From contig CACZMA010000004.1 in assembly GCA_902782125.1 (NCBI GenBank), forward strand, positions 310,001-374,000: a stretch of DNA of 64,000 nucleotides, read 5' to 3'. The notes below the pieces were generated by a model that saw nothing but the letters and a program-made list of their open reading frames with translations, made no database searches and was not told where the DNA came from. Of this stretch, positions 27,532 to 36,692 are shown one piece after another; positions within the stretch are counted from its first letter, which is position 1; every line of letters begins with the position of its first letter. Made by a program: the position numbers and the translations under genes. The DNA comes from Oscillospiraceae bacterium. GTDB lineage: Bacteria > Bacillota > Clostridia > Saccharofermentanales > Saccharofermentanaceae.

Positions 27532-28896
27532 ATGGCAAAGAAAATGTGGGCCGGAAGATTCGAGAAGGCTACTGACAAGGAAGTAAATGACTACAACTCT
27601 TCCCTTCCTTTTGACTGCAAGATGTACAGCCAGGATATCGAGGGTTCAATAGCTCATTCACAGATGCTCGCGAAGCAGGGCGTAATCTCTGACAAGGATG
27701 CGGAAGACATCAAGAGCGGTCTGCTCTCCATCAAGGAAGACATCGAATCCGGTAAGCTTACATTCGATTCAGATGCCGAAGACATCCATATGTTCATTGA
27801 AGAAGAGCTTACAAACCGCATTGGCGATGCCGGTAAGCGTCTTCATACGGGAAGATCAAGGAATGACCAGGTCGCATTAGACCAGCGACTGTATCTGGTT
27901 GACGAAGCCGGAGAGATCGTTGAACTTCTTGATAACCTCGTCGATACGCTCATCGATATGGCAGAGGATAACCTCACTACATACATGCCCGGTTACACAC
28001 ACCTTCAGAGAGCGCAGCCTATCACCTACGCTCACTATCTGTCCGCTTACATCGAGATGTTCAGAAGAGACATAGACAGGATCGAGGCCGCAAAGAACAG
28101 AGCTAACGTATCCCCTCTCGGTTCCGGTGCACTTGCAGGAACAACTTATCCTCTGGACCGAGAAGCCGTTGCAGAAGACCTCGGAATGAACGGTGTTACC
28201 CTTTGTTCCCTGGACGGTGTTGCAGACAGGGATTTCGCGATAGAGTTTGCGTCTGCTTGTTCCATCCTGATGATGCACCTGTCCCGCATGAGCGAAGAGA
28301 TAATCCTCTATGCTTCCCAGGAGTTCAAATTCTATGAGCTGGATGATGCATTCTCCACAGGTTCATCCATGATGCCGCAGAAGAAGAACCCTGATGTTGC
28401 AGAACTTACCAGAGGTAAGACCGGAAGGGTTTACGGAGACCTCATCTCCCTTCTCGTTATCATGAAGGGACTCCCGCTCACATACAACAAGGATATGCAG
28501 GAAGTTCAGGAAGCGATGTTCGACTGCATCGAGACTATCAAGGCAGTACTCCCTCCATTCACCGGCATGATGAAGACAATGACGATCCGCAAGGACAACA
28601 TGGAAGCAGCAGCTCTGGGCGGATTCACCAATGCAACGGACCTTGCAGACTACCTCGTAAAGAAAGGCCTTCCCTTCAGAGAGACTCATGCGATCTCAGG
28701 CAAGCTCGTACACTACTGCATCGAAAACGGAATCTCCCTGGCAGATGTACCTCTCGATAAGTTAAAGGAGTTCTCAGAGGCTTTCGAAGAAGACGTATAT
28801 GATGCAATCTCGCTTAAGACCTGCATAGAAGGCAGAAAGCTCGTCGGAGGCCCTGCGCCTGATACGGTCAGGAAGTATCTTGATGGATTGAAGTGA
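27532..28896 (+). CDS. argH: Argininosuccinate lyase
   Basis: Splits argininosuccinate into arginine and fumarate. The fumarase/aspartase superfamily signature is SSMMPQKKNPD, with the catalytic serine in the flexible loop. HTGRSRNDQVA and the histidine-containing YTHLQRAQPI are also present. 454 residues, full length. It is the last gene of the argG-GNAT-GNAT-argH unit and is followed by a terminator. Confidence 0.97.
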   Translation: MAKKMWAGRFEKATDKEVNDYNSSLPFDCKMYSQDIEGSIAHSQMLAKQGVISDKDAEDIKSGLLSIKEDIESGKLTFDSDAEDIHMFIEEELTNRIGDAGKRLHTGRSRNDQVALDQRLYLVDEAGEIVELLDNLVDTLIDMAEDNLTTYMPGYTHLQRAQPITYAHYLSAYIEMFRRDIDRIEAAKNRANVSPLGSGALAGTTYPLDREAVAEDLGMNGVTLCSLDGVADRDFAIEFASACSILMMHLSRMSEEIILYASQEFKFYELDDAFSTGSSMMPQKKNPDVAELTRGKTGRVYGDLISLLVIMKGLPLTYNKDMQEVQEAMFDCIETIKAVLPPFTGMMKTMTIRKDNMEAAALGGFTNATDLADYLVKKGLPFRETHAISGKLVHYCIENGISLADVPLDKLKEFSEAFEEDVYDAISLKTCIEGRKLVGGPAPDTVRKYLDGLK

Positions 28897-28912
28897 TCTA
28901 AGAATATGATTT

Positions 28913-28945
28913 AAATCCCCGAATCTCCCGGGGATTTATTTATTA
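28913..28945 (+). terminator. Intrinsic terminator after argH
   Basis: A nine-bp stem (AAATCCCCG 28913-28921 with CGGGGATTT 28929-28937) is followed by ATTTATT. It lies between argH and the convergent zinc-ribbon gene. Confidence 0.85.
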
Positions 28946-29329
28946 ACCGTACAGAGCCGGAGATGGATTCATACCCATAGCAAGTAAGTAAAGGAATACT
29001 ACACCGATTATAGTCTCCAGAATATTAAGAATACTGAAGATGATACCTGCTATTCCCAAGCCTTTGCCGCGCTTACCGTTCTTATTACAATCTACGACTC
29101 CCAGTATAGACAAGGGTAAACCAATGGCACCAAAAAACAGGAACGGCAAGATAAATCCCGCTATGCAAAAGCCGCTGAAAGGCTTCTTCTCCTGATCCAC
29201 TTTATTTGATATCTCAGGCTGAGTGACAGAAGATATCTGACTGTCAGCCTTTACTCCTACAGGAGCACCGCAAAGATCGCAAAACTTACTATGATCGTCT
29301 ATCTGCGCACCGCAATTTGAACAATACAT
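28943..29329 (-). CDS. Zinc-ribbon membrane protein, DUF4190-like
   Basis: 128 residues. The N-terminal zinc ribbon has two CxxC pairs (CSNCG at about 3-7, CDLCG at about 17-21). A polar linker is followed by two hydrophobic segments with the DUF4190-like stretch LSILGVVDCNKNGKRGKGLGIAG between them. Such proteins are thought to sit in the membrane with the ribbon in the cytoplasm; function unknown. GAGGTG precedes the ATG. It is the last of three related genes. Confidence 0.8.
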   Translation of the reverse strand: MYCSNCGAQIDDHSKFCDLCGAPVGVKADSQISSVTQPEISNKVDQEKKPFSGFCIAGFILPFLFFGAIGLPLSILGVVDCNKNGKRGKGLGIAGIIFSILNILETIIGVVFLYLLAMGMNPSPALYG

Positions 29330-29338
29330 ACTTTCACC

Positions 29339-29863
29339 TCATCCCATAATAGTTCCGATAAAATAAGCGCCGATAATAAACATTATGCAGCTGACAATAG
29401 TCAATATGATGAATGTCACATATGATCTGGTCTTATCTGAAGAGACACCGTTCTTAGGTTTGGAGCGATTTATGATTCCCATTATGATCGCAATGAAAGC
29501 ACCGCCGGCTGCAAACCCTGATAATAAAGTGCCAATAAAACCGATCACGGCATTGCCCGCACTGCCTGTGGCCATTTCTATAGCGTATGCAAAGATGCCG
29601 ATTATAAACATTTCGGTACCCAAAAGCAGGTTTAAGATATTGAATATAAGACCAACCACATAAAGCGGAGCAGGCAGCACACCTTTATTCTTAACCTGAA
29701 CGGTGGCTCCGGCCTGAGCTTTTGTCTGCACGGGGGTCGACGGAACCTGTTGTACGGGAGAAGCTGCAGCAGCTGCATCGGTATTTCCGTTTACCGGAGC
29801 ACCGCACATCTTGCAGAACTTGCTACGCTCTTCTACTACAGAACCACAATTTGCACAATTCAT
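29339..29863 (-). CDS. Zinc-ribbon membrane protein (paralogue 2)
   Basis: 174 residues. Zinc ribbon CANCG and CKMCG within the first 22 residues, then an Ala/Pro/Gln-rich linker to about residue 60. Three hydrophobic segments follow, at about 65-90, 100-130 and 145-170. Same architecture as its two neighbours but with different membrane parts. Ten bases separate it from the next gene. The ribosome binding site is weak. Function unknown. Confidence 0.8.
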   Translation of the reverse strand: MNCANCGSVVEERSKFCKMCGAPVNGNTDAAAAASPVQQVPSTPVQTKAQAGATVQVKNKGVLPAPLYVVGLIFNILNLLLGTEMFIIGIFAYAIEMATGSAGNAVIGFIGTLLSGFAAGGAFIAIIMGIINRSKPKNGVSSDKTRSYVTFIILTIVSCIMFIIGAYFIGTIMG

Positions 29864-29911
29864 AAGATCACATCAAGATTTCTATCTTATATCATAAACG
29901 TATCCGGGTGG

Positions 29912-30454
29912 TCACATATTTGCGTAGAAAACCAATGGAATAACGTTCAAGATCAATGAACCAACTGTAAAAGCAAACGGGAGCAACATAAAGACCGGTT
30001 TGACTTTTTTCACTTCCTTTTTTGACATGGATACATTTTTGGACATGGATACATTAACGATACTTGAAGCAATTCCCATTAAAGCTGCAGTACACGCCAG
30101 TGCAGAAATGCCTAATGTTATGAATGCCAAAAGATAAGTCTCTTCATAATATGCACCGATCATCATACCAAAAGGAGCAATAAATGACATTAGCCCAGAG
30201 AGGCACAGAACCACCAAACCAAACAAGAGACTGATCACATCAATTAATATGCAGACTATAGCTGTAATAACGCTGCCTACACTCGCCTTCTTTTTCTTGT
30301 TTACAACAGGTGCATCTGTTCCGGCAGGAACTTCATTAACAACTGCGTTCTGCTGAACCGGTATCTGAGCAGCCTGCGGGTTAACGGGTGCTCCGCAGTT
30401 ACCGCAATAATTCTTGTTCTCACTTACTATTGAACCACAATTAGCACAGTACAT
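29912..30454 (-). CDS. Zinc-ribbon membrane protein (paralogue 1)
   Basis: 180 residues. Zinc ribbon CANCG and CGNCG, a linker with a basic stretch (KKKK), then about four hydrophobic segments to the end. An in-frame ATG lies at 30463, but AGGAG touches it with no spacing, whereas it is nine bases from ATG 30454, so the latter is chosen. It is the first gene after a good promoter and heads the three-gene paralogue array. Confidence 0.8.
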   Translation of the reverse strand: MYCANCGSIVSENKNYCGNCGAPVNPQAAQIPVQQNAVVNEVPAGTDAPVVNKKKKASVGSVITAIVCILIDVISLLFGLVVLCLSGLMSFIAPFGMMIGAYYEETYLLAFITLGISALACTAALMGIASSIVNVSMSKNVSMSKKEVKKVKPVFMLLPFAFTVGSLILNVIPLVFYANM

Positions 30455-30480
30455 AACATGCATCTCCTAACACAAGACTA

Positions 30481-30502
30481 TAAGCCAACTGCTTATGGCT
30501 TA
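30481..30502. repeat. Inverted repeat in the leader of the zinc-ribbon genes
   Basis: TAAGCCA (30481-30487) and TGGCTTA (30496-30502) form a perfect 7-bp inverted repeat with an 8-base spacer. It is immediately downstream of the predicted transcription start, so it may be an operator or a 5' hairpin. Confidence 0.45.
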
Positions 30503-30531
30503 ATGTTAGTATACATTTGCTACTATGTCAA
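30503..30531 (-). promoter_or_regulatory. Sigma-A promoter of the zinc-ribbon genes
   Basis: On the minus strand, a perfect TTGACA (30526-30531), a 17-base spacer and TAACAT (30503-30508). It drives the three zinc-ribbon genes from 30454 downwards. Confidence 0.7.
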
Positions 30532-30572
30532 CAACTATTTTGATATCTATCATAAATTAATCATAACACTAC

Positions 30573-30608
30573 TTAATAATAAAGGCTTCCGGGAACCCGA
30601 AAGCCTTT
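30573..30608 (-). terminator. Intrinsic terminator after the lipoprotein gene
   Basis: Stem AAAGGCTT (30581-30588) with AAGCCTTT (30601-30608), extended inside by CGGG/CCCG after one mismatch. On the minus strand it is followed by ATTATT. It ends the run that begins upstream of the lipoprotein gene and separates it from the zinc-ribbon promoter. Confidence 0.8.
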
Positions 30609-30628
30609 AAAACATTATTTTTTAAGTA

Positions 30629-31228
30629 TTATTGCTGGAACGGAGATACAACGTCCATTGTGCTGCAGATGCTGTTTACGAAGTCGAGCTCTGTGCTCCA
30701 GCCCGTAATATACATAACCTGATTATCAGCAAGATAGAAGCAGTTCATCTGATACATGTCACTAGAAACATTATTGACGGTATAAGAATAGGAATAATCC
30801 TTCTCCTCTCCCGTTACTGTTCCTGCAAATGCAGAGGCATTGTAGTTATAAAATTCGGAAGCCGAATTGGCATTCTCAAAAGAGAAAAGGAAGACAAGAT
30901 AGAAGCCGTTGATCTGTTCCTGTGATAAGACACAAGCCGTAGTCTCTGTTACTTTTGCACCGGTTTCCTGCTTGTAGCTGGTAACCAGTTCATCAAAGAT
31001 CGCCTGTGACTCGGCATCCTTGCATGAGATATAGCCTTCGCACTCTGCCGTACCGTCGCTGCATGCAGCAAGGAAACCGTTGGAATCCGAATACTTTGTT
31101 AATCCGCGTCCGTTAAAGAACTCTGCAAGCTTCTCATGTGATAATCTGCTGTTGCTCTTGCATCCTGCAAGTCCGATAACAAAAGTGAATGCAAGAACAA
31201 GACACATTAATCTCTCAAGTTTTCTCAT
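30629..31228 (-). CDS. Predicted lipoprotein of unknown function
   Basis: 199 residues. Signal peptide with a lipobox: hydrophobic stretch at about 8-21, then LAGC with Cys23 as the lipid-modified residue, so it is anchored on the outer face of the membrane. The rest is a soluble domain of about 175 residues with no recognised motif; three more cysteines lie in its first part. The frame is open to 31258, but GGAGGG before ATG 31228 decides the start. It is 63 bases after the glycosidase gene, followed by a terminator. Confidence 0.8.
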   Translation of the reverse strand: MRKLERLMCLVLAFTFVIGLAGCKSNSRLSHEKLAEFFNGRGLTKYSDSNGFLAACSDGTAECEGYISCKDAESQAIFDELVTSYKQETGAKVTETTACVLSQEQINGFYLVFLFSFENANSASEFYNYNASAFAGTVTGEEKDYSYSYTVNNVSSDMYQMNCFYLADNQVMYITGWSTELDFVNSICSTMDVVSPFQQ

Positions 31229-31291
31229 ATTAACCCTCCTGAAATAATTCCTATGCAATTATACTCGATATCAAAAGATTGCGTGAGAACA

Positions 31292-32602
31292 TTATCGTTC
31301 CATCAGCCAGACTTCCGAAGAGTAAGGCTGAAGCGTCGATCCGCCGCCAAAATCATGGATGGTGTCAGAAAGGAGTTCTCTTGCCTGGCCGCATCCCGCA
31401 TCAAAGTGTGCGGTAAACGGATTGGAATCCATGTTGATTGCCACCATGATACGCTGATCTCCCGAGTTTCTCTCAAATATGCACTGCTTATTGTTCAGCA
31501 CAACGATTCTGATTCCGCCGTAATTGAGAGCATTGGATGTCTTTTTGATCTCGGACAGCTTTGCTATGTGCGAAGTAAGATCATTCCATTCCGGTGCCTC
31601 GAAACATGCCCTGAGGGCAGGGTCTCCCTCCTCCTTGCGTGCTTTCGCGCCCCACTCGGAACCGTAGTAGACACAAGGAATGCCCGGCATTGTGTAGATG
31701 AGAGTGTATACCAAAGGCAGATACCTTTCGTCATTAAGAATGGATGCGATCCTGGTAACATCGTGGTTATCGGCAAAAGAAAGAAGGTGCGCTCCCCTGC
31801 AGACAGTCCAGTCTTCTGGTCCGAACAGACGCATGAGAGAATGCATGATCTCGAACATATTCGCAGAATTGAACGACGAATAGATCCCCTTGTAGCACTG
31901 ATAATTCGTAAGGGAATGAAGATGCATCTCTCCAAGCATCCTGCCGTACTCTCCGTGAAGGACCTCGCCCAGAAGGAAGAACTCATTCTTCTTTCCGTCT
32001 GTATATTCACGGAGCCTTCTGAGGAACTCATGGTCAAGACAGTAAGCAACATCGAGCCTTAAGCCGTCTATATCGAAGAAATCGATCCAGTATCCGACTT
32101 TATCGAGAATGTGATCGATAACTGCAGGATTTCTCAGATTAAGCTTTACAAGATCGAAGTTTCCTTCCCAGCCTTCGTACCAGAAGCCGTCATTGTAGTT
32201 GGAGTTACCGTCGAACGAGAGATGGAACCAGTCCTTGTACTGAGAGTCCCACTTCTTCTCCTGAACATCCCTGAATGCCCAGAAGCCTCTTCCGACATGG
32301 TTGAACACGCCGTCTAACACGACCTTAATTCCCGCTTTGTGGAGAGCATCGACCACCTTCTTGAAGTCATCATTGGTTCCGAGTCTTGTATCAATAAGGC
32401 CGTAATCTCTTGTGTTATATCCGTGTGTGTCAGATTCGAACACAGGAGAGAAATATATTGCATTACAGCCGAGCTTCTTTATATGAGGGATCCAGTCCAG
32501 TACTTTGAGGATCCTGTCTGCGGGTACGCCGTCATTCTCGAACGGAGCACCGCAAAAACCGAGCGGATATATCTGATAGAAGACTGCTTCTTCAAACCAC
32601 AT
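31292..32602 (-). CDS. GH13 (alpha-amylase family) glycosidase
   Basis: Cytoplasmic: no signal peptide. 436 residues with the four GH13 conserved regions: DGVFNHVG, GLRLDVAYC (nucleophile Asp), LLGEVLHG (acid/base Glu) and FADNHDVTR (third Asp). A short C-terminal beta domain follows. Its size, intracellular location and early YQIYPLGF suggest hydrolysis of maltodextrin or glycogen-derived oligosaccharides; the exact product is unclear. Its ATG directly follows the stop of the upstream membrane protein gene. Confidence 0.88.
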   Translation of the reverse strand: MWFEEAVFYQIYPLGFCGAPFENDGVPADRILKVLDWIPHIKKLGCNAIYFSPVFESDTHGYNTRDYGLIDTRLGTNDDFKKVVDALHKAGIKVVLDGVFNHVGRGFWAFRDVQEKKWDSQYKDWFHLSFDGNSNYNDGFWYEGWEGNFDLVKLNLRNPAVIDHILDKVGYWIDFFDIDGLRLDVAYCLDHEFLRRLREYTDGKKNEFFLLGEVLHGEYGRMLGEMHLHSLTNYQCYKGIYSSFNSANMFEIMHSLMRLFGPEDWTVCRGAHLLSFADNHDVTRIASILNDERYLPLVYTLIYTMPGIPCVYYGSEWGAKARKEEGDPALRACFEAPEWNDLTSHIAKLSEIKKTSNALNYGGIRIVVLNNKQCIFERNSGDQRIMVAINMDSNPFTAHFDAGCGQARELLSDTIHDFGGGSTLQPYSSEVWLMER

Positions 32603-33358
32603 TTATGTTTTTCCTTCTTTCTTCTCTTTCATTCTTATCCTGATACAGGTTATCGCACCGCCAACGCCCATGGCAAAGATGATCACTACGACCACAATAC
32701 CCATATACTGCTCTATCTGCTGTGCGAAAACAGACAGATCACCCTCATTCCTGTGGGAGAAAGCCCACTCTAATGCAAGAACGGATACCATTGCGTCAAC
32801 TATACCTATCTTACGAAGCGAGAGTGCTGTAAGCGACTTGGATTTGGACGCCTTGAAGAGATTGATGACCGCGAGAAGCACCTTATATACTACGTATAGA
32901 CCAAAACCATATACGAGAATACCGGGATAATCGTGGATAACATTATTCTTGGCAATGAGATACACCGCATAAGCGAAGACGACATCAAGGAAGATCAGGT
33001 TCCTCGAGAACTTTCTGTAATTGCGCATCTCGCTGAAGCGTTTGTTCTTGAAGACAGCTCCCCTGCCCGCTCTGTAGAGCACATTGACTCTGAGCATACA
33101 GAGCAGGAAATAATAGATGGCCATTATAAAGAGCCACAAAGACTGTGACAGAACGGACATAACGAGACAGAATCCTGAATAGATGATATCAAAAGGCACA
33201 GAAGGCAGCGTCATGACGACCGTAGTGCGCTTATAATCTGTCACATAATCCCAGAAATGCCTGAACTTCGACTGCTTCGGAGCACTGGCATCAATAAGCT
33301 CACCCTGTTCTACAGGCTGAGCTTCCTGTTCAATTATGTTCTCGTTCTCATCAGCCAT
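32603..33358 (-). CDS. Integral membrane protein of unknown function
   Basis: 251 residues: an acidic N-terminal 30 residues, then about five to six hydrophobic segments (clear ones near residues 55-90, 125-140, 148-168 and 222-240) and a very basic C-terminus (RIRMKEKKEGK). I do not recognise the family. It starts three bases after the UPF0210 gene and touches the glycosidase gene, so it is co-transcribed with both. No obvious ribosome binding site, so coupling is likely. Confidence 0.75.
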   Translation of the reverse strand: MADENENIIEQEAQPVEQGELIDASAPKQSKFRHFWDYVTDYKRTTVVMTLPSVPFDIIYSGFCLVMSVLSQSLWLFIMAIYYFLLCMLRVNVLYRAGRGAVFKNKRFSEMRNYRKFSRNLIFLDVVFAYAVYLIAKNNVIHDYPGILVYGFGLYVVYKVLLAVINLFKASKSKSLTALSLRKIGIVDAMVSVLALEWAFSHRNEGDLSVFAQQIEQYMGIVVVVIIFAMGVGGAITCIRIRMKEKKEGKT

Positions 33359-33361
33359 ATG

Positions 33362-34720
33362 TCAGTTACGCATAGAATGGATCGGTGCAGGTATCCTTCC
33401 GCCTCTGTGGATAAAATCAGCACAGGACGCAGTATTAACGGGCATTATCGGAGCAGTTCCGAGAAGTCCGCCGAATTCGACTGAATCACCCACGCCCTTG
33501 CCGGGAACGGGGATGATCCTTACGGCAGTAGTCTTGTTATTGAAAGTACCGAGAGCCATCTCATCGGCTATGATGCCGGATATGACTTCAGCAGTAGTAT
33601 CACCGGGAACGGCGATCATATCGAGACCTACAGAGCATACGCATGTCATGGCTTCTAGCTTCTCGAGCCTGAGGCAGCCGGAGCTTGCAGCAGCGATCAT
33701 GCCCTCATCCTCGGATACCGGAATGAATGCACCGGACAGACCGCCTACAAAAGATGAAGCCATTGTTCCGCCCTTCTTGACGGCATCATTGAGCATTGCA
33801 AGTGCCGCAGTCGTACCCCAGGCACCGCATGTCTCAAGACCGAATTCCTCGAGCAGCCTTGCAACAGAATCACCTACGGCAGGCGTCGGGGCAAGAGACA
33901 GGTCGATTATTCCGAACGGAACTCCGAGTCGTTCTGATGCTTCTCTTGCAACGAGTTCTCCGACTCTTGTTATCTTGAAGGCAGCCTTCTTGATAGTCTC
34001 TGCGACTACACCGAGATCCTGGCCCTTAACGCCTTCCAGAGCATGCTTTACAACGCCCGGACCTGAGATACCGACATTAATGACGCACTCGGGTTCACCG
34101 GGACCAAGGAAAGCACCTGCCATGAACGGATTGTCTTCAGGAGCATTCGCGAAAACAACCAATTTGGCACATCCCAAAGCATCGCTGTCCTTTGTGGCTT
34201 CTGCCGTCTTCTTGATGATGACGCCGAGATCTCTTACCGCATCCATGTTGATACCGGATCTTGTGGATGCGACATTAATACTGGAGCATACAAAATCAGT
34301 CTCAGCAAGAGCCTGCGGGATCGAGTTGATAAGGGTCTTATCTGATGCTGTATATCCCTTCTGTACGAGAGCAGAGAATCCGCCGATGAAGTTAACGCCG
34401 CAGTCCTTTGCCGCTCTGTCTAAGGTCTTGGCAAAGATCGTATAATCAGAAGCGCCCGAAGCTGCTGCGATCATTGATATCGGAGTAACTGATATCCTCT
34501 TGTGGATGATTGGCACATTGTATTTCCTGGAGATCTCTTCTCCTACCTCCACAAGTCTTCCTGCGCATCTGCAGATCTTGTCGTAGATCTTCTGACAGGA
34601 TTCCTCCGGAGTTGAAGCGCAGCAGTCATAAAGAGAGATGCCCATAGTTATTGTCCTGATGTCCAGATGCTGCTGGCTGAACATCTTCATGGTCTCTATA
34701 ATCTCATAATCGTTGATCAT
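33362..34720 (-). CDS. UPF0210 (PFL/DUF711) family protein
   Basis: 452 residues, the usual length. Recognised by the N-terminal [14 protein letters not shown], the glycine-rich GGDT-type and SAxxAG-like segments, and by the preceding UPF0237 ACT-domain gene, its standard partner in Bacillota and Archaea. It is remotely related to glycyl-radical/pyruvate-formate-lyase-like folds, but no activity has been proven. Many short Gly/Ala motifs, no membrane segment. Confidence 0.88.
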   Translation of the reverse strand: MINDYEIIETMKMFSQQHLDIRTITMGISLYDCCASTPEESCQKIYDKICRCAGRLVEVGEEISRKYNVPIIHKRISVTPISMIAAASGASDYTIFAKTLDRAAKDCGVNFIGGFSALVQKGYTASDKTLINSIPQALAETDFVCSSINVASTRSGINMDAVRDLGVIIKKTAEATKDSDALGCAKLVVFANAPEDNPFMAGAFLGPGEPECVINVGISGPGVVKHALEGVKGQDLGVVAETIKKAAFKITRVGELVAREASERLGVPFGIIDLSLAPTPAVGDSVARLLEEFGLETCGAWGTTAALAMLNDAVKKGGTMASSFVGGLSGAFIPVSEDEGMIAAASSGCLRLEKLEAMTCVCSVGLDMIAVPGDTTAEVISGIIADEMALGTFNNKTTAVRIIPVPGKGVGDSVEFGGLLGTAPIMPVNTASCADFIHRGGRIPAPIHSMRN

Positions 34721-34747
34721 AATTAGTATTAGTCCTGAACCTAAGAA

Positions 34748-35032
34748 TCATATCCTGTGCATTGCGTTGAACAGGCCAGTGTGCTGGATAGTGATCTGAA
34801 CTCCGAGTTCATCACCCAATGCTTTGAGCTTATCGGAGATATCAGACTTCTCGATGACGAGATCCTTGAGATCCACGATCATTACCATTGTGAAGATATC
34901 GTCTAATATTGTCTGGGAGATATCATTGATGTTGATGTCATATCCGGCAAGCAGATTGGAAATGCCGGCAATGATGCCTACCCTGTCGCGGCCGAGAACG
35001 GTAACGACGGCCGTATTCTTCTCTTTATCCAT
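34748..35032 (-). CDS. UPF0237 ACT-domain protein
   Basis: 94 residues, one ACT domain: VTVLGRDRVGIIAGISNLLA is the typical ligand-binding beta-alpha unit. It presumably senses an amino acid or related ligand and controls or binds the UPF0210 protein encoded 27 bases downstream. GGAGG precedes the ATG. A TATAAT at 35065-35070 on the minus strand, overlapping the end of the FAD gene, might give a separate promoter, but its -35 is poor. Confidence 0.9.
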   Translation of the reverse strand: MDKEKNTAVVTVLGRDRVGIIAGISNLLAGYDININDISQTILDDIFTMVMIVDLKDLVIEKSDISDKLKALGDELGVQITIQHTGLFNAMHRI

Positions 35033-35072
35033 AGAAAACCTCCGGCTGTTAAAAACCTAAAGAAATTATACT

Positions 35073-36692
35073 CTAAATATATGAAGAAATAAGCGCATTT
35101 GCGCAATTAATCCCGTCGATTGCTGACGACATTATACCGCCCGCATAACCGGCGCCTTCACCGCACGGATAGAGTCCGGGGACATTGACGCTCTCGTAAG
35201 TCTCACGGTCACGAAGTATCCTCACAGGAGAAGAACTCCTGGCTTCAACGGCAGTCAGAACGGCATCCGGACAGTCAAAGCCCTTGATCCTGGTACCCAT
35301 CCTCCCGATACCGTCCTTAATGGAGTCCAGAACGACAGGATCGAAGATCCTGGCAAAGTCAGCAGGCCTTACACCGGGCTTGAAGGTAGGCTTGATCTTG
35401 CCGAATTCCGTTGTGATCCGGCCATTACACAGATCTTCATATCTTGTAACAGGAGCACAGCCGTCAGATCCGCCTTCTACGAAAGCAAGATGCTCTATCT
35501 TCTCCTGATAATCGATTCCCGCAAGCACGCCGGGACCGTAATCACTCGAATCCACAGGCACAAGAAGAGCAGAATTGGAATTTACGCCGTCTCTTGCACG
35601 GTAACTCATTCCGTTTGTGCAGACGGTTCCCTGATTTGTCTGTGCCGCGATGACCTCACCGCCCGGACACATGCAGAAAGTATAAAGTTTGCGGCCTGTC
35701 CCGGTGTCTACTGCCAGCTTGTAATTTGCCGCCGACAGTTCCGGAGATTCTTCTGTATCCATGCCGTATTGTGAAATATCAATGTCTCTTCTCAGATGTT
35801 CGATCCTGACTCCTACGGAGAACGGCTTTGGCTCCATCATTATACCGAGCCTGTCCAATGCCCTGAAAGTATCCCTGCTGCTGTGTCCTATGGCAAGGAT
35901 CAGCTTATCGCATCGTATCTCTTTCTGTTCAGTCTCGGTCTCAACGACAATGGAATAAAGCTTACCGTTCTCTAGCCTGTAGCCCTGGAACAAAGTATTG
36001 AACATTACCTCACCGCCGAGCGAAATTATGTCATTACGTATGCCTACTACAGACTTGCGAAGATAATCAGTACCGATGTGAGGGTGTGAATCATAAAGTA
36101 TATCCTTGGGTGCCCCGTGTACGACAAACATCCTGCCGATAAATGCCTTAAGTCCCGAAGATACTCCCGTATAGAGCTTGCCGTCGGAGAAAGTACCGGC
36201 TCCGCCCTCTCCAAACTGAATGTTGGACTTGGGATTGATCCGGGATCTGCCGTCCTTGTAGCTTTCGGTAGTCCTGACACGCTGCTCCATCGCCTCTCCG
36301 CGTTCTATCAGAATGGGACGAAGACCGTATCTGGAAAGTATCAATGCTGCGAAAAGCCCAGCCGGACCTGACCCTACGACAACCGGGCGTAAGACATTCC
36401 CTGCAAGTTCCTTTGCCTTCTCTTTATGGGGGAATGCCAGAGACATGATCTCATTCTCACGCTGCTCAAAGGCTGCATTATCCTCAAAGTCAAAGCGGTA
36501 ATTGATCTTGGGCGTGCCGTGTCTTGCATCGATGAATCTCTTATTGATGTTAAGTCTGAGATCGCCTTCTTTGCACGAATCTGCCAGGGCTTTGAGCTTT
36601 TTGTCCCTTGACCCGAGACAATGCTCCATGATCCTTACCGAATCAGGAATCTTATCAGTTCCTTTGGATGGCTTAAACGATGCTTCAAACAT
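35073..36692 (-). CDS. FAD-dependent dehydrogenase-like protein (COG2509 type)
   Basis: 539 residues. The FAD-binding Rossmann motif is VVVGSGPAGLFAALILS, near residue 105, after an N-terminal domain of about 100 residues containing FIDARHG, a mark of this group. IQFGEGGAGTFSDGKLYTG and the C-terminal LYPCGEGAGYAGGIMSSAIDG are also characteristic. Substrate and electron partner unknown. It overlaps the next FAD gene upstream by eight bases and lacks its own ribosome binding site. Confidence 0.86.
   Translation of the reverse strand: MFEASFKPSKGTDKIPDSVRIMEHCLGSRDKKLKALADSCKEGDLRLNINKRFIDARHGTPKINYRFDFEDNAAFEQRENEIMSLAFPHKEKAKELAGNVLRPVVVGSGPAGLFAALILSRYGLRPILIERGEAMEQRVRTTESYKDGRSRINPKSNIQFGEGGAGTFSDGKLYTGVSSGLKAFIGRMFVVHGAPKDILYDSHPHIGTDYLRKSVVGIRNDIISLGGEVMFNTLFQGYRLENGKLYSIVVETETEQKEIRCDKLILAIGHSSRDTFRALDRLGIMMEPKPFSVGVRIEHLRRDIDISQYGMDTEESPELSAANYKLAVDTGTGRKLYTFCMCPGGEVIAAQTNQGTVCTNGMSYRARDGVNSNSALLVPVDSSDYGPGVLAGIDYQEKIEHLAFVEGGSDGCAPVTRYEDLCNGRITTEFGKIKPTFKPGVRPADFARIFDPVVLDSIKDGIGRMGTRIKGFDCPDAVLTAVEARSSSPVRILRDRETYESVNVPGLYPCGEGAGYAGGIMSSAIDGINCANALISSYI

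Noticed and set aside
28943-30454. Zinc-ribbon genes as remnants of a mobile element
   Set aside because: No transposase, integrase, terminal repeats or target duplication was seen near them.
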